Below, one piece after another: positions 1-5,767 of a stretch of DNA of 8,638 nucleotides. The notes beneath the pieces are model-generated. The model made no database searches. It was not told where the DNA came from and worked only from the letters and a program-made list of their open reading frames with translations. A program made the position numbers and the translations under genes. Every line of letters starts with the position of its first letter. Positions within the stretch are counted from its first letter, which is position 1. This DNA comes from Saprospiraceae bacterium (lineage in GTDB: Bacteria > Bacteroidota > Bacteroidia > Chitinophagales > Saprospiraceae), in the NCBI GenBank assembly GCA_020852155.1, contig JADZBJ010000327.1, positions 1 through 8,638 on the forward strand, given 5' to 3'.

Positions 1-327
1 GGCTGAAATCCCCGCTTCACCCCGAAAAACAAGCATCGGCTATCGCCAAAATCTGCTCTTTTTGAATCCAGCAGTGAAGTTTAAACAACCTCTCAGTGCA
101 ACCCACTGATTTTCCCGGCAAGTTTACCCCGACGACTGCCGGGCGAAGGATTTCGGGCACCCGGATCGAAGTTTCCGTTTTAGAAATTCGTTCAGCAATC
201 CGGCTGCTCAGGATTGTTTTAAAATAAGCGAACATCAAGTACAATGTGCAAATGTCTGATAATCAGCGAAGAAGAAGTAATCATTTGCCATTTTTTTTAT
301 TTTTTTCGAAAAATTTCTTTGACATTT
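1..327. other. Intergenic stretch with no supported gene
   Basis: I see no convincing gene here. A short plus-strand frame open from the window edge stops at a TGA at 63-65 and could be the tail of an upstream gene, but about 20 residues are too few to judge. A 7-bp inverted repeat, CCCGGCA (114-120) with TGCCGGG (137-143), is followed by a smaller CGGG/CCCG dyad near 154-163. Neither has a T-tract, so neither reads as an intrinsic terminator. From about 285 the sequence becomes very A/T-rich, with long T-runs and a TTTTTCGAAAAA palindrome (302-313) just upstream of the promoter for the next gene. Confidence 0.5.
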
Positions 328-359
328 TTTGTTTATAAAAACCATTTGTTTTACATTTG
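328..359 (+). promoter_or_regulatory. Bacteroidota-type promoter for the S24 regulator gene
   Basis: TTTG at 328-331 is followed after exactly 20 bp by TACATTTG at 352-359. This is a full match to the known Bacteroidota pattern: a -33 TTTG (or TTG) box, 19-21 bp, and a -7 TAnnTTTG box. The predicted transcription start is around 364-367, giving a leader of about 70 nt to the ATG at 438, or under 30 nt to the ATG at 393. The A/T-rich tract and TTTTTCGAAAAA palindrome just upstream could be an UP-like or operator sequence. That last point is inference. Confidence 0.6.
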
Positions 360-375
360 CATCATCAAAATTATG

Positions 376-403
376 GCGGTTGGACGTGACACATGACAAC
401 CGC
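376..403. promoter_or_regulatory. Dyad symmetry in the leader of the S24 gene (possible operator or RNA hairpin)
   Basis: GCGGTTG (376-382) and CAACCGC (397-403) are perfect 7-bp inverted arms around a 14-base centre. The centre itself contains the near-concentric palindrome GTGACAC (386-392). The dyad begins about 10-12 bases after the predicted transcription start and covers the alternative ATG at 393. LexA-type repressors bind dyads near their own promoters, so autoregulation is reasonable. In RNA the same arms would form a hairpin upstream of the start at 438. The function is inferred. Confidence 0.4.
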
Positions 404-437
404 TTTTCATTTCACCACCATTATACAACCTTCGCTT

Positions 438-1169
438 ATGATTAAGGAAGATAGAATTGACCTGAATGCGCGATTTATCCATGCTTTCAAACTGCTTGAG
501 GAGCGTGGCGCTATCGTAAAAAACGATCGTGGCGGTCGCGGGGTGGGCGATGTTGCAGAGCGTGTCCTGGGTAATAAAGCCTACGGTCACATTATTCGCG
601 CCTTCCTCAATCCAGACAGCAAACGCGTCATTGATTATGGTCAGGCACAGTCATTTTGTCGTGCTTTTGATATCAATGAAGCCTGGATGGTACATGGCAT
701 TGGCAATCCTTTTGGCTTTGATGCGCCGGGAGAGGCCCTGTCAAGCGATCGTATGCCTGTCGGCGGTGGCAATATCCTCTTTACGACGATTCGTGCTTTT
801 GCAGGCGCTACACTGGGCGCTGAAAGTGCAGAAGACAACACCTACTTCACCATTCCGGGTGTGGCTGGTAATGGCCTGGTTGCCTTCCAGATTGAAGGTA
901 ATTCCATGGACCCTGTCATCAAGCACAATGATATTGTGGTATGCCGTTCCGTAGAAAACCTCAATGACATCCGCGACAACGAAATCTACGCTGTGCGTTC
1001 CAACGGCAATGTCTGGGTAAAATACGTTCAGAAAATCTTCAATAACCGCGGTCGGGTGATTCGCCTGAAAATGATTTCAGCGAACTACTTTGATAATGAT
1101 CCATTCGAAGAAGAAGTGAACGAAACAACCCGACTCTACAAAGTCGTCCGCAAAATCAGCAACGTGTAA
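438..1169 (+). CDS. LexA-like transcriptional regulator, S24 peptidase family
   Basis: This is predicted to be a cytoplasmic DNA-binding repressor with a C-terminal S24 (LexA/UmuD/phage repressor) domain. From the start at 438 it has 243 residues. Residues 6-95 are helical and basic and resemble a helix-turn-helix region, ending in an AWMVHGIGNPFG segment typical of such repressors. The S24 domain covers roughly 137-243. Ser156 in the GNSMDP motif is the expected nucleophile and Lys195 in WVKY the general base, 39 residues apart (37 in E. coli LexA). Ala122-Gly123 lies 33 residues before the serine, close to the 34 of the LexA Ala-Gly cleavage site, so RecA-stimulated self-cleavage is possible but not shown. 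An in-frame ATG at 393 would add 15 residues. I prefer 438 because MIKEDRIDLNARF begins the conserved-looking part and 393 lies inside a dyad. No phage genes adjoin it, so a chromosomal stress regulator is likelier than a prophage repressor. Confidence 0.85.
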   Translation: MIKEDRIDLNARFIHAFKLLEERGAIVKNDRGGRGVGDVAERVLGNKAYGHIIRAFLNPDSKRVIDYGQAQSFCRAFDINEAWMVHGIGNPFGFDAPGEALSSDRMPVGGGNILFTTIRAFAGATLGAESAEDNTYFTIPGVAGNGLVAFQIEGNSMDPVIKHNDIVVCRSVENLNDIRDNEIYAVRSNGNVWVKYVQKIFNNRGRVIRLKMISANYFDNDPFEEEVNETTRLYKVVRKISNV

Positions 1170-1207
1170 ACGTTGAAAGATATATCCTGCTGTTTATTGT
1201 TTTCGGG

Positions 1208-1238
1208 GCCTCACGGCGTAAGCCAGTGGGGCTTTTTT
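1208..1238 (+). terminator. Intrinsic terminator of the S24 regulator gene
   Basis: GCCTCACGG (1208-1216) pairs with CC-A-GTGGGGC (1223-1232) around the loop CGTAAG. There is one T-G wobble and one bulged A, and six T residues follow (1233-1238). It lies 38 bp after the stop codon. Read on the minus strand the hairpin has no T-tract, so it should work only for rightward transcription. Confidence 0.85.
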
Positions 1239-1255
1239 ATTAAAGCCGATTTTTT

Positions 1256-1633
1256 CGATTGATTCGATTGATTCGATTTTTCACCACTAAAGCACTAAGG
1301 TTCACGAAGATTCACTAAGGTAATCTGCGAAAATCCGTTATGTCCGTGAAATCCGCGTTTTCACCACTAAGGCACTAAGGTTCACGAAGATTCACTAAGG
1401 TAATCTGCGAAAATCCGTTATGTCCGTGAAATCCGCGTTTTCACCACCAAGGCACTAAGGTTCACGAAGATTCACTAAGGTAATCTGCGAAAATCCGTTA
1501 TGTCCGTGAAATCCGCGTTTTCACCACCAAGGCACTAAGGACAAACTGATGTGTCACCAAAATCCGCGTTTATAATCCGCGTTATCCGCGTTCCATCTGC
1601 TCTACGCATGCAATCGGACTTAATCGAATCAAT
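1256..1633. repeat. Composite intergenic repeat element, copy 1 (expanded)
   Basis: The left end (1256-1300) is 44/45 identical to 4413-4457, and similarity continues with a few changes to about 1329. The right end (1611-1633) is identical over 23 bp to 4516-4538. The outer ends carry ATTGATTCGATT on the left and its complement AATCGAATCAAT on the right, a 12-bp terminal inverted repeat. Between them are three 80-bp tandem units and then a run of ATCCGCGTT motifs (1562-1592). No open frame spans it. It ends three bases from the stop codon of the minus-strand gene at 1637. CACTAAGG-rich dispersed repeats are common between genes in environmental Bacteroidota as I recall, but I cannot name a catalogued family. 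It could be a non-autonomous MITE- or REP-like unit, with the transposition mechanism unknown. Confidence 0.75.
1281..1540. repeat. Tandem array of 80-bp units, three full copies and one partial
   Basis: The units occupy 1281-1360, 1361-1440 and 1441-1520, with the first 20 bp of a fourth at 1521-1540. Units 1 and 2 differ at one base (position 1291), and units 2 and 3 differ at one base (a T-to-C change at 1448). Each unit begins TCACCACTAAGGCACTAAGG or a one-base variant, contains further CACGAAG/CACTAAGG sub-repeats, and ends in ATCCGCGTTT. Because 80 is not a multiple of three and no frame stays open, the array is not coding. The near-identity points to recent duplication or ongoing homogenisation. 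Confidence 0.95.
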
Positions 1634-1636
1634 CTC

Positions 1637-3583
1637 TCATCGTGCATAAAGGTTGAACACGGGAATATCCACCGACAGAAATCCGCCAAAACGCCAGCCA
1701 GCATCGGTTTTGATATCCGGGTTGGCTGCCGAGTCAATTTTACGAAGGTTAGGTCCGCGTTGAGCGCCAATGCCCAGCACTAATGGCCATTGACGTTTGA
1801 AACCCCATACAGCCCAAACACCCGGCGCTACCAGATTGCTCCATTCCAGCGCCGGCAACGCTGAAGCATCGTCATTACCGAAGCGGTAAGCCGCCAAAGC
1901 CCCAACATCTACAATCGGTACAAAAAGGCTCAGGCTTTGCCGCCCGCCAATGCCCCGATTGACACCCAAACCCACTGGCGCCGACAAACTGGCAAATCCT
2001 GCCGCGCCTGTTTTTTCAAGGCGTTCCGTTCCTCCTGAAAAGCCCGTGTAAGCGTTGATGGTCACTGACCAGGCTGCTTCCTTTTTCAGTCGGGCCGAAC
2101 CCGGAGGCAAAGCCACTGCGTCTATCGCCAGCGCAATCTGGTCTGAGTTTTGCGCCTCGGCTACCGTTGCGATAAAGTGCCCATACTTGAATACTTCTTT
2201 TCGATAAGGGAAATCTTTCTGCAAGTACAAGTCCAGCACATACATCATGTCGTTGATGGCAGCGGCATAACGGCGCTGTCGAACATCCAGGTGCAGGTCG
2301 TTCAGGTGGCGTACAGAACCCAGCAACAACGTATCAGCGCGAAACATTTCACCGTCAGTTAACTGCGCTACATTGGCTTTAAAATTCAGTCCAGCCTCCA
2401 ACATACCCAGAAAACCATTGACAAATGGATAAAAACGGTCATATCCGACCTGAGTCCGTTCGTTGAGCGGCAAGGGCTCATTAAAACGAATCATACTTTG
2501 CGACACATCGCGGGCATTGCCCGTAAAGTCGCGCAAGCACAAACGCAGTGCATCATACTGGCTCATGCCGCCCAGAATTTCCCTGAATCCTTTCTTGTTA
2601 CTGAACTGAATATCATGCCCGGCCTGCCACAACAAGCCCAAATAGATGTACATGGCTGGTTCGTTGGCAAATACGGCATCTATGGCTGTCGAGGGTTCCC
2701 AAATCCGCGCAAGATCGCCGGAGCGCAGGGATTCGGAAAAGAGATTGACCGTTTGAAAACCGGCAGCCAAATCCAGCAAGTGACTATGTTCCTTACCGCT
2801 AACGGCCGTCTGCCTGACTAATTGCTGCATGGCAGCGTCGTTGGCCAACCAGGCCAGAATAGAATCGGGCGACATGCCATCCACGAGGAATTGCGCCAGA
2901 TCGAGGCCATCTTCTGCCAGAATGGAGCGAGAAGGATTATTGACTAATTGCTTGTCGACGAGGAAAGTCTTGACATTCACCGGCAGCGTACGCAAATCCT
3001 TGTCGAAGGATTCGTGCATCGCTTCCAGGTACGGACTGAACTGATAAATATCGCGCCCGATGACCCCCAGCGTATTGGACGTAGCCGGAAACAAAGTCAA
3101 CAATGGATCACGCTGAACCTGCTCCTGAAATTTCTCAAAAAAGGCAATACTCAGTTCTTCCTTGGTGCGAACAACCAGGAACTTCGCCAGCCCGTCGGCG
3201 AATGAAGTCACACTCAAACCGCCCGGACTGCGTCCTGTTTTCATCGAAGGTCGCATTTGGCTAATGCTGTTGCCCAGCGACTGTGCGCTTTGATTGAAAG
3301 TAACCCGCGCTTTTTCGTTGGTACTGCCACCAATAAAAGGATTGTCGCGTAAATCGTCCACCAATTGATAACTACCACCCTTAAATGAGCCCAGACACTC
3401 GGCCAACAAAGGCATATACTCGGCTGCACTGGCAGAGTCTTCCTTGAAAAACCAGTGTCCTTCGTCTTTTTCTACATAACGAGCCAATTCCACGGCCCGC
3501 GACAAAAGTCTGGTTTTGTTCTGTGCCGCAGCAACCGAACTCAATAATAAGAAAAGCAGGAGAAACTGGAAGGATGATTTCAT
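1637..3583 (-). CDS. Exported protein of unknown function with barrel-like C-terminal region
   Basis: I do not recognise this 648-residue protein as a named family. The ATG at 3583 begins a clear signal peptide: a Lys, a long Leu-rich core, and AAA-Q near residues 18-21. Residues about 22-500 look mostly helical and water-soluble, with no CxxCH, zinc or protease signature that I can see. Residues about 502-648 change character to alternating hydrophobic/polar strands with Gly- and aromatic-rich turns, such as AWSVTINAYTGFSGG, SLFVPIVDVGALAAYRFG, VLGIGAQRGPNLRKI and the final VDIPVFNLYAR. This resembles six to eight strands of an outer-membrane barrel domain. It lies 79 bp after the cytochrome lipoprotein gene on the same strand, so the two may share a transcript. 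The stop codon is three bases from the composite repeat element. An envelope location is well supported; the function is unknown. Confidence 0.85.
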   Translation of the reverse strand: MKSSFQFLLLFLLLSSVAAAQNKTRLLSRAVELARYVEKDEGHWFFKEDSASAAEYMPLLAECLGSFKGGSYQLVDDLRDNPFIGGSTNEKARVTFNQSAQSLGNSISQMRPSMKTGRSPGGLSVTSFADGLAKFLVVRTKEELSIAFFEKFQEQVQRDPLLTLFPATSNTLGVIGRDIYQFSPYLEAMHESFDKDLRTLPVNVKTFLVDKQLVNNPSRSILAEDGLDLAQFLVDGMSPDSILAWLANDAAMQQLVRQTAVSGKEHSHLLDLAAGFQTVNLFSESLRSGDLARIWEPSTAIDAVFANEPAMYIYLGLLWQAGHDIQFSNKKGFREILGGMSQYDALRLCLRDFTGNARDVSQSMIRFNEPLPLNERTQVGYDRFYPFVNGFLGMLEAGLNFKANVAQLTDGEMFRADTLLLGSVRHLNDLHLDVRQRRYAAAINDMMYVLDLYLQKDFPYRKEVFKYGHFIATVAEAQNSDQIALAIDAVALPPGSARLKKEAAWSVTINAYTGFSGGTERLEKTGAAGFASLSAPVGLGVNRGIGGRQSLSLFVPIVDVGALAAYRFGNDDASALPALEWSNLVAPGVWAVWGFKRQWPLVLGIGAQRGPNLRKIDSAANPDIKTDAGWRFGGFLSVDIPVFNLYAR

Positions 3584-3662
3584 CAGCGCAACAATTTGGG
3601 TAACGATGAATTAAAGTAACTGGTTAGGTCAGCGGTTTTGGGGCAAGCAGAAGACGCTCTAA

Positions 3663-4043
3663 TTATTCAGTATAGCCATTTTTCGCCCAACAGTTAATGC
3701 TGTCGCGTTGAGCCTGCGTCATTTCGCTGGCATCTTCAGGCATGGATTTTTTAATAACGACCACATCCCTGAGTTTACCATTATTGATGACCGTTTTCAG
3801 GCCTGCATAAGTGGAGTAGTCGCCAGGGCCGGGGCCATTTCCGCCGTGACAGCTCACGCATTTGGCGTCAATCAGGGTTTTCATGTTCTTGGCATACGAC
3901 AAATCCGGATTGGAAAGCGAGCAAGCCGGGTCGCTCGAACTGGTATCTTCATCGTCTTTACCACAACCAAAACCGATGGAAAGCGTACCCATCAAAAACA
4001 TCAATAATAAAGCAGAAAGCGGAAGGATTTTTACGAATTTCAT
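3663..4043 (-). CDS. Monohaem c-type cytochrome lipoprotein
   Basis: This is a 126-residue predicted envelope electron-transfer protein. The N-terminus has a Lys, a hydrophobic core and Cys27 in IGFGCGKDDED. The lipobox is loose but acceptable for a Bacteroidota lipoprotein, and the acidic KDDED after the cysteine resembles the export signal known for surface lipoproteins in this phylum. Cys62-Val-Ser-Cys-His66 is the single haem-binding CxxCH motif. Met101 in a KSMPE motif is the likely distal haem ligand. DYSTYAGLK between them is typical of the small class I-like cytochrome c domains found on Bacteroidota and Planctomycetes envelope proteins. Cys41 and Cys118 are extra cysteines that might form a disulfide. 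Its partners are not visible, because no oxidase or dehydrogenase gene lies nearby. The unknown exported protein follows 79 bp downstream. Its leader holds a tetranucleotide repeat. Confidence 0.85.
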   Translation of the reverse strand: MKFVKILPLSALLLMFLMGTLSIGFGCGKDDEDTSSSDPACSLSNPDLSYAKNMKTLIDAKCVSCHGGNGPGPGDYSTYAGLKTVINNGKLRDVVVIKKSMPEDASEMTQAQRDSINCWAKNGYTE

Positions 4044-4047
4044 AGTC

Positions 4048-4093
4048 GTGAATGAGTGAATGAGTGGATGAATGAATGAGTGAATGAGTGAGG
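4048..4093. repeat. Imperfect (RRTG)n tetranucleotide repeat in the cytochrome leader
   Basis: About ten consecutive four-base units alternate AATG and AGTG, with one GATG (4051-4090). They lie four bases upstream of the cytochrome start codon at 4043. On the coding strand they read as CACT/CATT units. The tract holds no start codon for this gene, so slippage would change leader length, not reading frame. Confidence 0.9.
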
Positions 4094-4108
4094 AGTTTAA
4101 TTATCACG

Positions 4109-4141
4109 CGAAAGTAGTTTTGAACGACTTATATCTGTAAA
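4109..4141 (-). promoter_or_regulatory. Possible promoter for the cytochrome/unknown-protein pair
   Basis: On the minus strand TACTTTCG (4116-4109) matches the Bacteroidota -7 box TAnnTTTG at all but one fixed base. A TTTA (4141-4138) lies 21 bp upstream in place of TTTG. Transcription would begin near 4102 and run through the RRTG repeat. The upstream box is imperfect, so this is tentative. Confidence 0.3.
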
Positions 4142-4412
4142 TCATTGAAAATCAGGGAAATCAATCCTGTAAATCTTCAAATCCACTTAAATTCGGGTAT
4201 AATTTCGTCGAAAAGATAGGGAAGTATCCGAATAAAATTCAAATCTAAAATTAGACTTCCTGAAATGGAAAAAAGCCCCCTTGCTCATTCGCAAAGAGGC
4301 CATCCCAAAAACCAATTGTTTAAGACATCTATCTTTCAGTCCAGATACAGACAGCGCTGTACAGGAGCTTTGTTAGCAAGTAAAAATAAAGGAGTAGCTG
4401 GTCGGATTGAAC
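4142..4412. other. Gene-free spacer between the cytochrome leader and repeat element 2
   Basis: No gene is supported here. The part next to the cytochrome promoter is A/T-rich and has five AAATC motifs starting at 4139, 4149, 4158, 4171 and 4179, with CTGTAAATC occurring twice (4135-4143 and 4167-4175). The intrinsic terminator for the leftward gene pair upstream sits at 4269-4300. I see nothing specific between 4301 and 4400. Confidence 0.5.
4269..4300 (-). terminator. Intrinsic terminator for the SprB-like/PorP transcript
   Basis: On the minus strand GCCTCTTTGC (4300-4291) pairs with GCAAGGGGGC (4284-4275) around a six-base loop. The ten-pair stem has two wobbles and is followed by six T residues (4274-4269). 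It faces the PorP/SprF gene but lies about 258 bp past its stop codon, with repeat element 2 in between. Confidence 0.85.
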
Positions 4413-4538
4413 CGATTGATTCGATTGATTCGATTTTTCACCACTAAGGCACTAAGGATCACTAAGATTCACTAAGAAATCTGCGTGATCTGCGATCAAT
4501 CGGATTTAATCGGATCAATCGGACTTAATCGAATCAAT
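4413..4538. repeat. Composite intergenic repeat element, copy 2 (compact)
   Basis: It shares its left end (4413-4457) with 1256-1300 at 44/45 bases and its right end (4516-4538) with 1611-1633 at 23/23. Weaker similarity through the CACTAAG region runs to about 4485. ATTGATTCGATT near the left and AATCGAATCAAT at the right give the same 12-bp inverted termini as copy 1. The interior is a single short version of the CACTAAGG/AATCTGCG module with no 80-bp amplification. The right end itself has a 19-bp tandem duplication (units at 4498 and 4517). It begins 19 bp after the PorP/SprF stop codon, in the same orientation to that gene as copy 1 is to its neighbour. Confidence 0.75.
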
Positions 4539-4557
4539 GGAATCAATTCCCAATCTG

Positions 4558-5508
4558 TTATTTGAAATCTGTAGCCGGATCGGTTGTCACAGGCTTCTGC
4601 GTGCGACGCGGAATGTTGTAGGCTACGCTGAGTTCGTGCGAGCCGCCATTGTAGGCCTGGAAATCAGAGAAGGCTACATCGTAAGAGTAGTACACTTCCA
4701 GGTTGTTATACTTCGAGCCTAACAGGAATGTTGCAGTGCCGCCGTAGCTGGGGCGGAATGTCAAACCGGCGATCAGTTTTTCTTCGAGGAAACGACCTTG
4801 AACGTTCAGGTCAATCTGGTATGGCGTATCGCGGAATTTACGCATGGAGATCGAAGGAATCACCTTGAAATTTTGCGAAGCGACATCGGCAATATAACCC
4901 ATCTGGAACATGTAGTGATTAAACAGGCTCCCGCTTGAATTTTCTGTGTTGGCCGTTGGTACTTCATCAAGGCGCGTACGGATGGTGTTAGGCAGGGCAA
5001 GGCTGGCAAAAAAGCGCTCGTCGTACAGCATGTGAACGCCCATAGAGGCATCAAAAATGCTCTGGCCTTCTGTCATATTTTCCACCACCGGATCATTAGG
5101 GTCAACCAGTTGATTGGTCAGCAATTCATTGTCAGCGCGTTTGTTCAGGAATTCTGTGCTCAAACCGAGGCTGATGCGCGCCTTTTGTACTTTGAACCGG
5201 AAAGCATAGTTCAATTGGAGGCGAGAAGTGCGCAAATCGCCAATTTTTTCTGTGAATAAGCCACCACCCAGGGCCAGTTTGTCGCCGACCGGCGCAGATG
5301 CCAACAGGGTGTAGGAGGTTGGTTTGCCAGGGAAGCCAGTCCAGGTGCTGCGGGCGTTGCCCAATACTTGAAACTTGTTATCGAATGCAGTAGCAGCGGG
5401 ATTGGTCAGAACCGGAAAAATGTGGTATTGGGAGTAAATTGCTTGTTCTTGAGCGAAGGCGGCCAAAACCATGAGGCCGAAAAAGAGGGTAAAAAATGCC
5501 TTTTTCAT
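4558..5508 (-). CDS. PorP/SprF-family type IX secretion system outer-membrane protein
   Basis: This is predicted to be an outer-membrane beta-barrel that assists secretion or surface anchoring of a type IX cargo protein. From the start at 5508 it has 316 residues, near the usual 300-350 for the family. A signal peptide (MKKAFFTLFFG, then LAAFAQ) is followed by the family's hallmark start of the mature protein, YSQYHIFPVLTNPAATAF, and by RSTWTGFPGKPTSY. Many amphipathic strands follow, including GGLFTEKIGDL and LEVYYSYDVAF. An in-frame ATG at 5538 would put ten residues before the lysines of the signal peptide, so 5508 is preferred. It directly follows the SprB-like gene, 259 bp away. In Flavobacterium johnsoniae SprF is specifically needed for SprB delivery, and similar pairs are widespread, so this copy is probably dedicated to its neighbour and is not the core PorP subunit. 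Confidence 0.9.
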   Translation of the reverse strand: MKKAFFTLFFGLMVLAAFAQEQAIYSQYHIFPVLTNPAATAFDNKFQVLGNARSTWTGFPGKPTSYTLLASAPVGDKLALGGGLFTEKIGDLRTSRLQLNYAFRFKVQKARISLGLSTEFLNKRADNELLTNQLVDPNDPVVENMTEGQSIFDASMGVHMLYDERFFASLALPNTIRTRLDEVPTANTENSSGSLFNHYMFQMGYIADVASQNFKVIPSISMRKFRDTPYQIDLNVQGRFLEEKLIAGLTFRPSYGGTATFLLGSKYNNLEVYYSYDVAFSDFQAYNGGSHELSVAYNIPRRTQKPVTTDPATDFK

Positions 5509-5668
5509 CGTAATCGAAAAAAATTGGGATGATGTCAAAATGATTAGGAAAAAACAAAGGGTAACTACTGATTCAGAATGCGTTACCTATTATAAACAAT
5601 GCAAAAGTGATGCCAGTTTTTCAGGAAAATTGAAATAAAGATCGAGTTTTTTCGCAGATAAATACGTG

Positions 5669-5754
5669 GCCAGGTCAGTAACCGCCAATTACGCTAATTT
5701 ATTGATTTACAATATTTTGCGCAATTGGCGGTCTTGACGGTTAACTATACTGGC
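5669..5754 (-). repeat. Strong inverted repeat between the SprB-like and PorP/SprF genes
   Basis: CCGCCAATTACGC (5682-5694) pairs with GCGCAATTGGCGG (5719-5731), 12 of 13 positions, around a 24-base A/T-rich loop, with one more A-T pair outside. A weaker outer layer also pairs (GCCAG at 5669-5673 with CTGGC at 5750-5754), and AGTAACCG can alternatively pair with CGGTTAACT (5738-5746), giving two competing folds. No T-tract follows on the minus strand, so it is not a standard terminator. It may be an mRNA-processing or stability hairpin, an attenuator, or a small dispersed repeat. Confidence 0.6.
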
Positions 5755-5767
5755 TGATATTGTCCTA

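Noticed and set aside
3..65. Plus-strand frame open from the window edge to a TGA at 63-65
   Set aside because: It could be the last 20 residues of an upstream gene, but nothing in so short a stretch is recognisable and other frames are equally possible.
114..143. Hairpin CCCGGCA/TGCCGGG as a terminator of an upstream gene
   Set aside because: No T-tract follows on either strand and no adjacent gene end is established.
17..244. Minus-strand open frame of 75 residues
   Set aside because: It begins at a TTG codon, has no recognisable domain or signal, and overlaps inverted repeats; it has no support beyond being open.
393..437. Upstream ATG giving a 15-residue longer S24 regulator
   Set aside because: The extra residues look non-conserved in character and the ATG sits inside the dyad; the start at 438 was preferred, though the longer form is not excluded.
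1281..1540. CRISPR array
   Set aside because: The 80-bp units abut directly with no unique spacers, and no cas genes are present.
5509..5538. Upstream ATG for the PorP/SprF gene
   Set aside because: It would place ten non-signal residues before the MKK of a clear signal peptide.
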